In this document: positions 31,864 through 42,717 of the stretch, piece by piece
Position numbering within the stretch: the first letter of the stretch is position 1
How the letters are laid out: each line of letters opens with the position of its first letter
Source: Sepioteuthis lessoniana
Taxonomy: Eukaryota > Mollusca > Cephalopoda > Myopsida > Loliginidae
Length of the DNA: 64,000 bases
Assembly (NCBI GenBank): GCA_963585895.1
Contig: OY757924.1
Span: forward strand, 57,085,301-57,149,300
Direction of reading: 5' to 3'
The notes under the pieces: model-generated
Told to the model about the DNA's origin: nothing
What the model saw: only the letters and a program-made list of their open reading frames with translations
Database searches by the model: none
Made by a program: the position numbers and the translations under genes

Positions 31864-31864
31864 A

Positions 31865-31938
31865 GTGTCACTACAAACTCGGGTCACCGATTCCATTTCC
31901 TATGATGATAAACTGTTACGCCACAAGCGTCTCTCATG
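31865..31938 (-). mobile_element. SINE-B head fragment
   Basis: On the minus strand GGCGTAACAGTTTATCATCA and AGGAAATGGAATCGGTGACC match the SINE-B head, with a worn B box CGAGTTTG. The body is missing. Confidence 0.65.
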
Positions 31939-32644
31939 CTGTTCGTCCGTCTCTATCTTTACTCCCTTTTCTTTTCGTTTTTAACCCCGTCTTCACGTCC
32001 ACTTTGTCATTTTCTCTTCTCCCTTACTTTTCATAATTTCTTTTCCCCAGTATTGTAAAGAAACTTTCTTGGGATGAAGATTGAAGTAACCCTGCCTGTA
32101 AAAAAATATGATCACACAAAATAGAAGATTTGCTTACAATGCAGCGAGAATAGGAATTGCAGTTCTACCCCATAAAATCCTACTCATTACTGAAACCAAA
32201 CCATCATCATCATCATCATCAACCCAGACAAGGTGTGGCAGCTCAACGGATGATCAGAAAAGACACCCGGGTGATAGTATTTTTCAAATACTTCCGCAGG
32301 AGTTGTAACCTGTTCTGGTGTCTATTGAAGACAGTACCAACTTAGACAAGCCGGTAGAAGTAGAAAAAACTTATGAGCATTTCACTGTTTAGTGTGATAG
32401 TTTGAGTGCTGACTTTGCCAAAAAAAATATGTACTATCATTGCTAATCTAGATAAATAATTAAATTATACAATAAGCTGAATCTCTTGATTGTTAGTGAA
32501 AATAAATCGCAAATAGATATACATTATAATTGATGTCGTTCTTGGGGTATATCCAAGAATTGATAGACATTGTTGCTATTGCAGAGAATTTGGCAAAAAA
32601 TCACATGCGCTGAGACTACAATGTAAAATCAACCACTCACGACA
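31939..32644. other. No gene recognised
   Basis: Pyrimidine-rich to about 32050. A (CAT)n run (32202-32222) gives the His/Ser-rich chance frames. Confidence 0.4.
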
Positions 32645-33275
32645 GGGTGCCAAGTGTAATGTAATGATTAACTGGTGAAACATTGTTAGTGAGTTCAATT
32701 CTCACTGAGTGCCCCATATATCTGGCATTGCGCCAAACTAAGCTCATACTAAATGACTATTAGGTGCCTCAAATAGCATAATGGTTAGTGAGCTATGAAA
32801 GCGTATCATTGTGAGTTCAATTCTCACTGAGTGGCCCATATTTCTGGCCTTGTGCCAAACGAAGCTCATCATAGTAAATGACTGTTGGACATCTCAAATA
32901 GTGTAATGGTAAAACAGACCATTATTGGTGAGTGTGATGGTCACTGAGTGCCCAATACTTTGGGCCTTGTGTTAAGCTAATCTTGTAAATGACTATTGGG
33001 TGTCATGAATGGTATAATGGTTAGTGAGCCAGGAAAAGAGACCATTATTAGTGAGTTCGATTCTCACTTGGCACCCTATCCTATTGGTCTTGTACCAAAT
33101 TATGCTACTTCTTAGTAAATGACTATTGGACACCTCGAATAGTATAATGATTAATGAACTAAGAAAACAGATCATTGTTATCGAGTTTGATTCTCACTGA
33201 GTGCCCCATACTTCTGGCCTTGGTAAACAAAGCTAATTCTAAGTAAATGACTATTAGGCACCTTAAATAGTTGGT
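32645..33275 (+). repeat. Tandem array of SINE-A monomers (5 full units plus a partial)
   Basis: Units start at about 32645, 32762, 32887, 32998 and 33128, with a partial head at 33256. Lengths are about 117, 125, 111, 130 and 128 bp. Each unit has GGTGCCTCAAATAG / TATAATGGTTAGTGAG (A-box region), GAGTTCAATTCTCACTGAG (B-box region), TGCCCCATA, CCTTGTGCCAAA and TAGTAAATGACTATT, and the next unit begins at once. This is a head-to-tail array, not scattered insertions, because no target duplications or poly(A) separate the units. Confidence 0.9.
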
Positions 33276-34857
33276 ACTAACAACATGGTCACCATGAACC
33301 TTTCTTAATATAACGAACCACAAATCCTGATTGAAAAAACTCACCAAAAATCAGGGAATAATTCGTTTATAATGAGATTTTTTACTGTTCATTTAATAAT
33401 AAATAAATTTTATAATGCATCAGTTATTTTATAAAAAAAACCTTGCATTTTTCTCGTCATTTAACTTTACTTCCCCACGTTTAGGCGCTATTTAATTGGT
33501 AGAGGTGTATTGTATGACTTTATTTCCCTATATAATAAAAAACACTTAAGTCTATAGGTGTGAATGGAATAAAAAAGAAATTTTAAAATTAGAACCTGCT
33601 GGAAGAAAATAGTTGCCCAAATGTGAATATCAATTCTTTTTTTATTTAAAAACTTGTTTTGAGAGCTTTTAAACTATAAATTTATAGAAAATATAATTTT
33701 CTTTTAGATTAGAGAAAGAATTCTGTATCGATATTTATCCCGCTTAAAAAGGGGTGACCTTAAGTTTGCATTAGATTTTGATTTACTTTTCGCCAGTCAC
33801 AGGATAAATCTAGATATATTATTAGATAAAGAATATTTTTACTGATCGATATAAATTTGAAGGCAAGAAAGCGGGAGCTATTTGTTAATATATATATATA
33901 TATATATATATAATGTTAGACGAAACCTACAGTCACGCTTATTTGTTAAGTAATTTCGAGTTTTGTTTCTTGTATTCAGGTTGGATATTGAAGTAAAAAT
34001 GTAAGAAAAAAAAGCAGAATTTTGTTAAAAACAATTGGAAAATTTTAAAAACATAAAAATAAGTGTTTTAGGGACAATAAAAGATTTTTACATTATTACC
34101 AGTGTAAAACATTATATATTAAATAGCCATTTAAAAAGTAATATTATTTCATTATTTTAATTATAAATTAATGATAAATTCAGAATAATTATTTCACTGA
34201 ATTTCCTTAATTGTACATTCAAAGATGATGTTAATGTGCTTATTTTCCTTTTTCATGGTTAAATACAAAAATAAACTATTGCTGATACGATTTTCGATAT
34301 TTAAAACACTCGATTTTTTTTGCTGTATTTTTTAAAAATCTTTTGAGGGGTAGTGGTTTTAGCCTACCGTAACTCACAATTTTTGGCAGCAAACTAAAGC
34401 GCACCTGAATAGCTGTCTGGTTAGTAACGGAGAAAATATCTGTCATTGATTTTTATCTACTCTTGAATTTAAAGACGATATTAAGTGATATAGTCATCAA
34501 CGTGCAAGTAATATTTTTATATAGATCTGTTTATTAATGTTTTTAGTTACTAATTTCATTCAAAATTTTTTCAAAAGCATTTTAGAATTTTGATGAATTT
34601 TTAATTACGTAACCTCGAGTAGGGTAAGGTCGTCACCTTTTAGTGAATTCAGATTTCTAAAATGTATTGCAATTAATCTAATATTTTGCTTTTAATCTTA
34701 ATGATTATGATGTCACTATCTTTAAAATAAAAATAAACTATAACCTTAAATAACGACATCTTGTTTCGAAAAATCTTGCGGCTTAAAATTCCTGATACTT
34801 TTCCTGTCTCTCTGTCTGTCTCTCTCTTTCTGTCTGTCTATCTTTCTGTCTCTCTCA
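33276..34857. other. AT-rich stretch, no gene recognised
   Basis: A (TA)n run is at 33887-33912 and a CT-rich (TCTG)n run at 34806-34857. There is no coding or known-repeat signal. Confidence 0.4.
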
Positions 34858-35795
34858 CCTGCCCAGTCGGCTGGGGCTGTAGAATATACCGACTCCATAT
34901 ATGCCCAACGAGTGTCCAAGATATATGACACTAAATAATCTGATGGTGAAGCTGCAGTCATGCTGGAGCTTTGGGGAATGCGGAGTACTTCTCCATGGTC
35001 ATCATTCCCAGGTCCACTCTGTCTCGGAGTGGTAGCATCTGATAGGGTCCTATCTATGAGTCAAATAGAACTGTTTGACATTTAAATTGTGTGCAAACAA
35101 ATGACTTATGCTAAACTGAACTGTTTGAAATAGAACTATTTGATCATTTAACTGTGTGCAAACAAATGACTCATGTTTAATTGAATTATTAATGATTCAT
35201 AGCAATACTTGGAACTGTGTGCAAACGAATGGGTGAGGTTGAATAGAACGATTGGTGTTAGATAGTCTCAATTGAATTATTTGTATTACATAGAAATACT
35301 TGAAACTATTAACTGTGTGCAAATGAATTAATAGTGTTGAAATGGAATAATTAATGTTAAAAACAAAACTTGTATCTACTTCACTGTCTGCAAATAAGAT
35401 TAAAATTGAATTGAATCATCTGGTGTTAGATAGCAAAAGTTGAAACCATTTAACTATGGAGACCGTAGCAATATTAGTGTGTAATCATTAGTTTTAACTC
35501 ATTTAAAAATGAATTTATCAACACACTATTCACTTAAAAATTATATGTATATTCATTTAGATATGTGCAAACAAATGACTGATGTAAAATTGTTACTGTT
35601 TCATAGCAATATTTGAAAACTTGAAATCGTGTTACTGTGTGCTCTGTAATAAATGTTATTTATAAAATGTGTTTACAAATCATTTAATATATTTGCATTT
35701 AATATATATGTATAAAGAGGTTTTGATATTGAATAACCTGCAATGGTTGATAGGCCATAAACCCAACCAAACCAAACCAATCTCTATCAAGGAAA
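34858..35795 (+). repeat. Family D, fullest copy
   Basis: The order is complete. The head at 34858-35080 runs from GCCCAGTCGGCTGGGGCTGT through GACACTAAATAATCTGATGG and TGGAGCTTTGGGGAATGCGG to TCCTATCTATGAGTCAAATA. Six or seven internal units of about 65-70 bp follow to about 35690, each built on TTAACTGTGTGCAAACAAAT, a TTGAATTATTRGTGTTA core, and AGCAATACTTGAAACC. The T1 stem-loop is at 35735-35770 and the end is a CCAACCAAACCAAACC tract. No coding frame and no tRNA-like boxes are present. Confidence 0.9.
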
Positions 35796-36039
35796 CAGCA
35801 AAACTAAACATAAAGTGATATGCATAGTAAACACGCCAGTGGACTAAAACTTGTACGACATGTGAGAATGTTATGATCAATAGCCATAATTATTTCACAT
35901 TTAATATTGTTGAACATGACCCCATTTTCGAACACAAACCCATTGTCTGATACGTCAGACTAGCAATAGTTATTCATTCTAGCCTACATGATCATTGGCC
36001 AAAAAGATTTTGTACTTTTATTTAATGTCAGTATTTACT
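35796..36039. other. No gene recognised
   Basis: Unassigned AT-rich sequence. Confidence 0.3.
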
Positions 36040-36240
36040 GACATCTCGACTATCATAGGAGAGTCCCCTGACTTCAAACTCCAATCGCGCTATTACCTTC
36101 ACTTTCAGAATAATATCTTTGGGGAAGATATGAATCCCTTTATTCCCCCATCTATGAGTTCATAAGTATTACTTCTGTTTTTCTACAAGGTTGGTTTTGA
36201 CGTTAAATAACCCACGAAATGCCATGAAACAAAGAAAGCG
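36040..36240 (+). mobile_element. SINE-C copy with decayed T1 tail
   Basis: It starts near the B-box side (TTCAAACTCCAATCG), then GGGGAAGATATGAATCCC and TTCTACAAGGTTGG. The T1 stem has lost GGTTGAT (AACCCACGAAATGCC). The A box is cut off. Confidence 0.75.
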
Positions 36241-36469
36241 AATCGAATCGACTGTCATATGCGATACCTGTTCAGTTTAACGAGGTGGGCATGCGAATAC
36301 GCACGGGCAAGAAAAAAAATTATCAACTACCAGTGTTACATTAATTTTCCCTTTGGTTTAACGAGCGGGTGGATGTCATAGGGTTAGAATCCCAAGAACA
36401 GAAATTATGAAAGTGGTCTATATAGATCCATGCGGGTGAATAAAATTTTCCCTAGGGGAATAAAAATTA

Positions 36470-37017
36470 GTTTCGTGTCTTTATTTAATGGCATATCAAC
36501 CTTCGTAGGTTATTCAATGCCAAAGACATCTTTGTAGAAAAACGGTAGTGATACTATTAAAGCCATAGCTGGGAGATAAGAGGGTTCAATACCTTTCGCA
36601 AAGATATTTTATTTACCAACCCCTCTGCTTGGGCAGGATATGACACAAGGTCAATTTTTTTTTTAAACGGAGTTTAACAGGTTTGAATTCAGAGTTTTCC
36701 TTCTCCTAGACTAGTTGCCTCACCAAGGCTGAAGAACCTAGTCTGCCTTACTATTTACCCATAGCTGGAGAGAGAATAATTGGATTCATACCTTTCCCAA
36801 GGGTATTAGTGCTATATGAAATGCAGTCAGTCTCGTCCAGGGTTTGAACTCGTGTCGGCGTGTCCATTTCCTGCGACGATAACCATTACATAACGGGCAC
36901 CTCCTTTTCGCAAAGATATTTGTTCGAAAGTGAACGTAATATCTCGAATGGGGTTCGAACTCGCTTATTTCAAAGTCGCGGTCAAGCACTCTATCTATTA
37001 CGTCACGAGGACTACTG
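36470..37017 (-). mobile_element. SINE-C interrupted by SINE-B
   Basis: The minus-strand SINE-C is in two parts. The T1 tail and body are at 36470-36593 and the tRNA-like head at 36922-37017 (TCGTGACGTAATAGATAGAG A-box region, GAGTTCGAACCCC B box). The gap is a SINE-B with a 16-bp duplication. Confidence 0.9.
36610..36905 (-). mobile_element. SINE-B inserted in SINE-C
   Basis: It is flanked by the perfect 16-bp repeat TTTCGCAAAGATATTT (36594-36609 and 36906-36921). All SINE-B parts are present, including GAGTTCAAACCCTGG and the T3-type tail. Confidence 0.95.
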
Positions 37018-37032
37018 AACAAAAGTATAGAG

Positions 37033-37070
37033 GTTCACAAGAAGTGAATTTGTGAGCTTCTCTTGTGAAC
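37033..37070. other. Hairpin downstream of the LINE fragment
   Basis: GTTCACAAGAAG (37033-37044) pairs with CTTCTCTTGTGAAC (37057-37070) with a 2-base bulge. It sits just 3' of the minus-strand LINE end and a TAATAATAA tract, so it may be that LINE's 3' structure. Confidence 0.5.
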
Positions 37071-37080
37071 TGTTTTATTA

Positions 37081-37458
37081 TTATCGTTGCGATTTGTCAA
37101 CACCAGCGTTAGCAGATGGTTTTTCACTGGAGTCTGAGTGACAGCAAGTTCCCAGGACACTTCTCAGTATTCTGGTCAATCTCAATAATGCTGTAGTTTG
37201 AATAGTCTCTTCTTGTCCACCAATTTCTAAATCTTCCAGCCTTCTTACCAAACATTTGAGGATCGTTCTAAGTGCACCAATTACAGTTGCTATCACTGTC
37301 AGCTTCATGTTCCATAAATTTTTTAGTTCTCTGGCAAATTCTAAGTTCTTGTCTCTCCTTCTGTTTTCTTTGATTTTCACTCTGTGGTCCGCTATGATGG
37401 CAAAGTTCACTATGAGGCAGGTTCTCTGTTTTGTGTTAACTATCACTAGGTCTGGTCT
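37081..37458 (-). pseudogene. LINE C-terminal fragment, endonuclease-like region
   Basis: A stop-free minus-strand frame (121 codons from the ATG at 37446, continuing upstream to 37458) reads RPDLVIVN, CLIVNFAII, RRRDKNLEFARELKNLWNMK and VTVIGALRTILK-like blocks. It matches the C-terminal tail common in LINE proteins of the R2/R4/NeSL-like group, where a PD...D-type nuclease region is followed by eK..kY.dLa.Ei...W and PVViGALG. Here the position usually Asp in LIVDvA is Asn, so nuclease activity would be lost. The 5' side is cut by a family D fragment at about 37459. The family assignment is from memory of the motif order and is moderate. Confidence 0.6.
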
Positions 37459-38045
37459 TATCTGTGGGTCAAATAAGACTGTTTGGCATTTAAACTGAGT
37501 GCAAACAAATGACTTGTGCTAAATGAAATTGTTTGAAATAGAACTGTTTGATCATTTAACTGTGTAAATAAATGACTGATGTTTAAATGAGTTGTTAGTG
37601 ATACATAATACTTCGAACAATTTAACTGTGTGCAAATGAATGAGTAATGTTGAATAGAATTATTAGTGTTAAATAGCAATATTTGTAACCACTTTACTGT
37701 ATGCAAACAAATGATCAATATTGAATAGTATTATAAGTGTTAGATAGCAATAATTGCAACCATTTAATTATGTAGGAACAATACTGTGCAAACAAATTTG
37801 TTCTAACTCATATAAAAATGAAATTACCGAAAAACAGATCTCTTACATATGTATATATTTAATGTGTGCAAACAAATGACTGATGTTAAATTGTGACTAT
37901 TTTATAGCAATACTTAAACCATATAACCGTGTACAAAAAATGTGATCAATCACGTTTAAAAATGTTATTGACAAAATGTGTTTACAAATCATATTTAATA
38001 TATATGTATAAACAGTATATGCCATAAAATCAAACCAACCAATCA
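37459..38045 (+). repeat. Family D, internal units and tail without head
   Basis: It begins TATCTGTGGGTCAAATAA (the last head bases). Six or so ACTGTGTGCAAATGAATGA-type units follow, then a shortened tail ATGCCATAAAATCAAACCAA. The T1 stem is lost. Confidence 0.8.
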
Positions 38046-38061
38046 AAATTCCCGAGGATTT

Positions 38062-38365
38062 TGTATGGAATAAAATAGTCAGTGGACCACCACATTATAA
38101 TAGAATGAATGAATGAAAAACGTCAAACCATAAACTTTTGGTGGAGACAGAACAAACAACATTCATACAAGAAGTAATGACTAATGAGTCATCGTTATGC
38201 TTTTAGAACACGATAACTAATCTATTTATTCAGCATGGCTGTCTTACAGGAACCGAGAAAAAAAAGAGACGGGCAAATTAACAAAAGGGTTTATGCTCCC
38301 TCTAGCAATTCTAAGTCAAAGGGAGATAATTAGTCCATTATATACAAAGAGTGCAATTTTCAACA
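38062..38365 (-). repeat. Copia 3' LTR
   Basis: It matches 43893-44176 across ACATTATAATAGARTGAATG, AACTTTTGGTGG.GACAGAAC and CAATTCTAAGTCAAAGGGAG. The ends are TGTATGG (outer) and TTTTCAACA (inner). It has a short extra segment relative to the other LTR (about 38178-38200). Confidence 0.9.
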
Positions 38366-38380
38366 CTCCTTCTCATTTGC
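38366..38380 (-). other. Copia polypurine tract
   Basis: On the minus strand AATGAGAAGGAG directly precedes the 3' LTR, the expected position for plus-strand priming. Confidence 0.7.
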
Positions 38381-38399
38381 GGTTAGATAACTAAATTAA

Positions 38400-39100
38400 A
38401 TTAAAGTTTTAATTGCCTAGTTTTCTGAGCTTCACAAACTGTGAAAGTGAGTCTTTTTGTTCGCACATCTGCAACCATATCTTTTCTTGCACAGTATTAT
38501 AGTTATATTGCTGTTGTTGCTATTTGTTCCTTGATGAAATTTAATATCCATAGGTTTAGTGCGTCCATGGTACTACGGATTTTTCGCCATGCAGATGGTG
38601 GATTGATTATTCTCATAGATGACTGTTGGTTTAACCGAAGTTTCATTGAAATCACTAGCAAGATGCTGTAACCAAAATGCTTCTTGTGCTGCAGCTACTA
38701 GTTCCATATACCCAGCTTCTGCTGTAGATCATATTTATCAACTCATATCATGCTCGGGCAGGATATGACACAAGGTCAATTTTTAAGCGGAGTTTAACAG
38801 GTTTGAATTCAGAGTTTTACTTCTCCTAGACTAGTTGCCTCACCAAAGCTCAAGAACCTAGTCTGTCCTACTATTTACCCATAGCTTGAGGGAGAATATT
38901 TAGATTCATACCTTTCCCAAGGGTATTAGTGCTACGTGAAATGCAATCAGCCAGGTCCAGGATTTGAACTCGTGTTGCCGTGTCCATATCCTGCGACGAT
39001 AACCATTACACCACAGGCACCTCCTTAGCTTCTGCTGTAGATTGTGCCACACAGATTTGCTTTTGACTTTTCCAACTGATAGCAGCTCCACTCAGTTTAA
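38400..39100 (-). pseudogene. Copia RNase H remnant, split by SINE-B
   Basis: The frame reads AISWKSQKQICVAQSTAEA (ending at about 39027), resumes after the SINE as AGYMELVAAAQEAFWLQHLA, then VIYENNQSTICMAKNP with a stop. These are the usual ST.AEYM.L..A..EA.WL and D/ENQ.AI..A.NP blocks of copia RNase H. The Asp normally before NQ is Asn here. Confidence 0.85.
38730..39026 (-). mobile_element. SINE-B inserted in copia RNase H
   Basis: This 297-bp copy is bounded by the perfect 16-bp repeat AGCTTCTGCTGTAGAT (38714-38729 and 39027-39042). The minus strand shows GGTGCCTGTGGTGTAATGGT, GAGTTCAAATCCTGG and the T3-type tail near 38760. Confidence 0.95.
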
Positions 39101-40290
39101 ACAGTAGTTGATTTGTGATCATTTATATTGCCACCCAGTTGGCATCTGAATATCCTATGAGGTTGCTACTTTCTCTACTACTGTAAAGTAAGCCATAATT
39201 CCGGGTACCATTCAGATATCTCAGGATATGCTTAACAGCTGTCCAATGTTCTTTAGTATGTTGGGAACAAAATCTTGCTACAATGCCAACAGCATAAGCA
39301 ATATCTGGTCTTGTTCTTGTTGATAGATATAGTAGGCTTCCAATTGCTGATTGGTAAACCTCTTTGTCAAATAATTCATTGTCATTTACTGCTTTTGTTA
39401 GTTTTACTCAAGCATCTCACAGAGTTGTAGTTGGTTTTGAGTTTTCGATCTGAAACTTTTTCAAAACTTCCGCCATGTATGTGGATTGACTAATCCAATT
39501 ATTTCCTGATTCTGGATAAACAACTTAAACTCCTAAAAAGTAGTATAGTTTACCCATGTCCTTGATGTTGAAATTCTCAGATAAATTTTTCAGAAATTTA
39601 TGGACGAGTGTGGAAGACTTGCTCGCAACAATAAAGTCATCGACATAAACAGCAACTATAAACATCTCTCTTTCTGAAGATAGTGTATATATACATGGAT
39701 TATTTTTTAATTGCTTTAAACCCATCTTTTTCAGCTGACAGTCAAGATTTCATTCCAACATCTTGATGATTGTTTCAGGCCATATAGGCTTCGCTTCAGT
39801 TTACATTCATGATATTATTTTCCTTTCATCATAAACCTTTCAGGTTGCTTCATGTAAATATCTTCCTTAAGTTCACCACTCAGGAATGCAGAAGTAATGT
39901 CAGACTGGTGTAGCTTCGGGTCATATTTTGCTGCTAATGCAATAATTGTTCTTACAGATTCAAATCTGACAACAGGAAAAACGTCTCATCATAGTCGACT
40001 CCATATTTTTGATTAAAACCTTGTGCTACCAGTCTTGCTTTGAGTTGTTTCACGCTTTCATCATCATCATGTTTTCGTTTGAAAACCCACTTTCAACCGA
40101 TAGCTTTTCTGGGCAGTTTAACTAAATCCCACTCTTCATTTGCATGAAGTGACTCCATTTCCTTTTCCATTGCTTTCTCGGGACTGGAAATAGCTTCTTT
40201 CACTGTCAAGGGGTCACTTAATCCATGAGCAATGTTAGCCCATTCACCATATAGATCAAGAGGCTTCCTAATTCTTTTAGATCTTCAAGG
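39043..40290 (-). pseudogene. Copia reverse transcriptase remnant
   Basis: Blocks in order on the minus strand: [59 protein letters not shown], the segment with SRCWNEIL, then FIVAVYVDDFIVASKSSTLV with the YVDD active site (ORF 39525-39725) and FNIKDMGKLYYFLGV. At least three stops or shifts break the frame. All the core RT motifs are still visible. Confidence 0.9.
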
Positions 40291-40448
40291 CTCTGTAATT
40301 TTTTATAAGTTGTCATCTTCACTTTCACTGGTATTCTGACATTCAATTCCTACAACAAAATGTTTTTTGTCTCCAACATTCCTCTCATTTTCTATTCGTT
40401 TAACTATTAATTTTGACTCATCAAAGATTACATCTCAACAGTAGATTC

Positions 40449-40850
40449 TCAATTTTTCAGTGTTGTAAAATCTATATCCCTTAATGCAAGACCCATATCC
40501 GAGGAAGATGCTTTTGTTAGCTTTAGGGTCCATTTTCTTTCTTTCATCCTTTGGTATATGAGCCTAAACTCTGCATCCAAATATACGTGTGTTACTTTGG
40601 GTTTGTGGCTTGTCCATACTTCATATGGTGTCATTTTGTGCACTGCATTTGTTGGGCTTCGATTTCGAATATATGTTGCTGTAGATAAAGCTTCAGCCCA
40701 AAATCTTTTTGGTAACTTAGAATTAGACAACAGTCCTCGTACGGTTTCTACCAGTGTCTGAGTAATCCCTTCAGATACTCCATTTTGTTCTGGTGCCTTA
40801 CTAACAGTAAATTCATGGCGAATACGTTTTTTGCGAGGAAGAGTTGTTCG
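40449..40850 (-). pseudogene. Copia integrase, distal catalytic part
   Basis: The frame reads PEQNGVSEGITQTLVETVRG, containing the third acidic residue of the DDE triad, then LPKRFWAEALSTATYIRNRS and PYEVWTSHKPKVTHV. This is the classic copia integrase C-terminal core. It continues upstream across a 0.8-kb insertion to TDNGGECTSGETENY at about 41670-41715. Confidence 0.9.
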
Positions 40851-40858
40851 AAATAATT

Positions 40859-41661
40859 CGTTACGTTAGCTCCTCGCTATATTTACAGGTAAATAAAGGG
40901 AGAGAAGAACAAAGATGCCGTAAGGTTTTCAAGAGGGTTTAATGACAGCCAGAATAAAGGGTACCTTTATGCTGCAAGTCTCGTAGGAAGGAAGGAAGGA
41001 AGGAAGGAAGGAAATAGTTATTGAGTTGAGAAGGAATCATAGCAGCTAAATGCCTGAGCGGAATGTACGTCGCTACAGTCAAGGCAATGCTGAATGTCTT
41101 AGCGGAATATGCGTCGCTGTAGACGTAGCAAAAGTCGTGTTTGCTGTTTGAGGACATGAATGATGTAGTCGCCCATAAATGTGTGGTCCTGGTTGCTGTA
41201 GGAGAGAAGCATGAAAGTCTCTAGATAATGTTGCCAAGGAATAAGGTAGCTGGATGTCTGAGCGGATTTACACGTCACTGTAAGCATAGCAAAAATTAGG
41301 GGCGACATAAAGGTGTTCCTGTAAGTGGGGGATTACATTCATCTAATTTATGTTCAACTGGGAACCCTTAGTCCAAGAGGGTAGACTCAAAAGGTCCATA
41401 AATTAGACAGCTTTCCTCATGGTATTGTGATTCTGCTGCTATGAAGGGAGCGGACAGAATGTACGTCCGTCCTGCTCGAAAGGTTCTGAGGAAGTGATAG
41501 TTTGGCGGGCTTTCACCATTTTTATGTTGTCCAGGAAAATAGTTCGGGCTGAATAGGATAAGTCATCCTCATTGGGCAAAAATATGCGACGACCATAACG
41601 GTCAAATTAATTAATGCGCCAAACAAAAATACGAAGTTTTTCTGCTACACGTTCTTTCTTC
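40859..41661. mobile_element. 0.8-kb insertion with 8-bp target duplication, copy 2
   Basis: The insertion lies between perfect repeats AAATAATT (40851-40858 and 41662-41669). Removing it rejoins the integrase reading. Its plus-strand ends are CGTTACGTTAGC and ...GTTCTTTCTTC, with only a weak inverted match (ACGTTAGC vs GCTACACGT). It holds a (GGAA)n run (40983-41012) and three loose copies of a GTCTGAGCGGA..TACGTC motif (41055-41280) missing from the 29-kb copy. Eight-base duplications suit hAT- or P-like DNA elements, but the termini are not diagnostic. The class is open. Confidence 0.85.
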
Positions 41662-42260
41662 AAATAATTTTCTGTTTCTCCTGAAGTACATTCTCCACCA
41701 TTGTCTGTGCATAGGGTTTTAAATTATATAAATTTCTAAATTTGGTAGTAGTAGCGATAATTTTTCCTTTTTCATCAAGTATTTTACAGTCATGGTCAGT
41801 AAAAACAATTTTTTACGACATTCCGTGCCCTTACAAACGCTTAATAAGTTGTAGGAAAGTTTAGGCTCATATAAAGTCTCGTATAGATAGCATCCTTGCT
41901 GGTTTTTGTTTGGTAATTTCAATGACATTTCAATTGTTCCCTTTCCAAGGGCTTCAACCGAGTAGCCACCTCCAAGAGTTATCTCTTGTGCTACACCAAA
42001 ACTTTCAAAAACCATAAATTTTTTGGCGTCATTACACGTGTGGCAAGTCGCCCCCCGAGTCAACAATCCACTTCGTCTCTTTCTTACTTGTGAATAGAGC
42101 ACTAGAAGTCACTAGTCCAATATGGCCGTCGTTCTCAATGTTGCTCGTATTTCCCTTTGAATTCGTTATATTACATGAGTTCCTTTTTGTGATGTACTTT
42201 CTTTTAAATGGAGTCTCTTTTCTTTCTTCTGGTCCACGGAAATCACCGCAATAACGTTTT
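41662..42260 (-). pseudogene. Copia protease, pre-integrase and start of integrase
   Basis: WIVDSG with a 1-base shift before GATCHTCND marks the protease active site, broken by frameshift. EITLGGGYSVEALGKGTIEM and YEPKLSYNLLSV follow, then the gag-pre-integrase segment. The reading then jumps directly to TDNGGECTSGETENY, so the HHCC zinc domain and the first catalytic Asp of integrase have been deleted. Confidence 0.85.
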
Positions 42261-42717
42261 AAGTATCCATATTTTCCGCACTTAACTTCGACGGTTCTCT
42301 TTGTTGTTGACTTATATGATGTATCGTCATAGCTTTTGTTTCGTTGCTATTAAGCTCCTTTTGTTTAATTCTTGTCTCTTCGTAAAGTGAACGTTCCGTT
42401 ACAATTTCCCAGCCTGGAACCTCTGCACTAGCTTCTAATGCTGTCACCAACATATTGAATGAATCCGGCAGGCTGGCTAGGAGATATATAACCCGGTCTT
42501 CTTCTATGATATCGCCGATAAAAAATAATTCTTAAAAAAAAAATTTGTCATCATTTTAATATGGCTCTGAACGGGATTTCCTTCTCTCAAATTAAGAGGA
42601 AACTGTCTCCTTCACAACATTAATTGGTTTGCACAAGTCTTCTTCTGAAACTGGTCTGCTAACTTTTTCCATGCAATTGTTGGGTCAACAGGATCTCTTA
42701 TTATATACAGTAGTGAC
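42261..42717 (-). pseudogene. Copia gag, distal part with zinc knuckle
   Basis: IRDPVDPTIAWKKLADQFQK (upstream), LASLPDSFNMLVTALEAS, and a knuckle KCGKYGYLKRYCGD in which the usual His is Tyr. A stretch of T/A near 42530 adds a stop. This is the UBN2-type gag of copia. Confidence 0.85.

Noticed and set aside
31488..32036. Three overlapping plus-strand frames, possible host gene
   Set aside because: They overlap in two frames, lack recognisable domains and run into a SINE-B fragment. A host exon is possible but unsupported.
32645..33275. CRISPR array
   Set aside because: Regular spacing, but the whole 111-130 bp unit repeats with no unique spacers. These are SINE-A monomers in a eukaryotic context.
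39525..40761. Separate short genes for RT and integrase pieces
   Set aside because: They are fragments of a single disabled copia polyprotein, so listed as parts of one element. The plus-strand frame 40558-40761 is its antisense.
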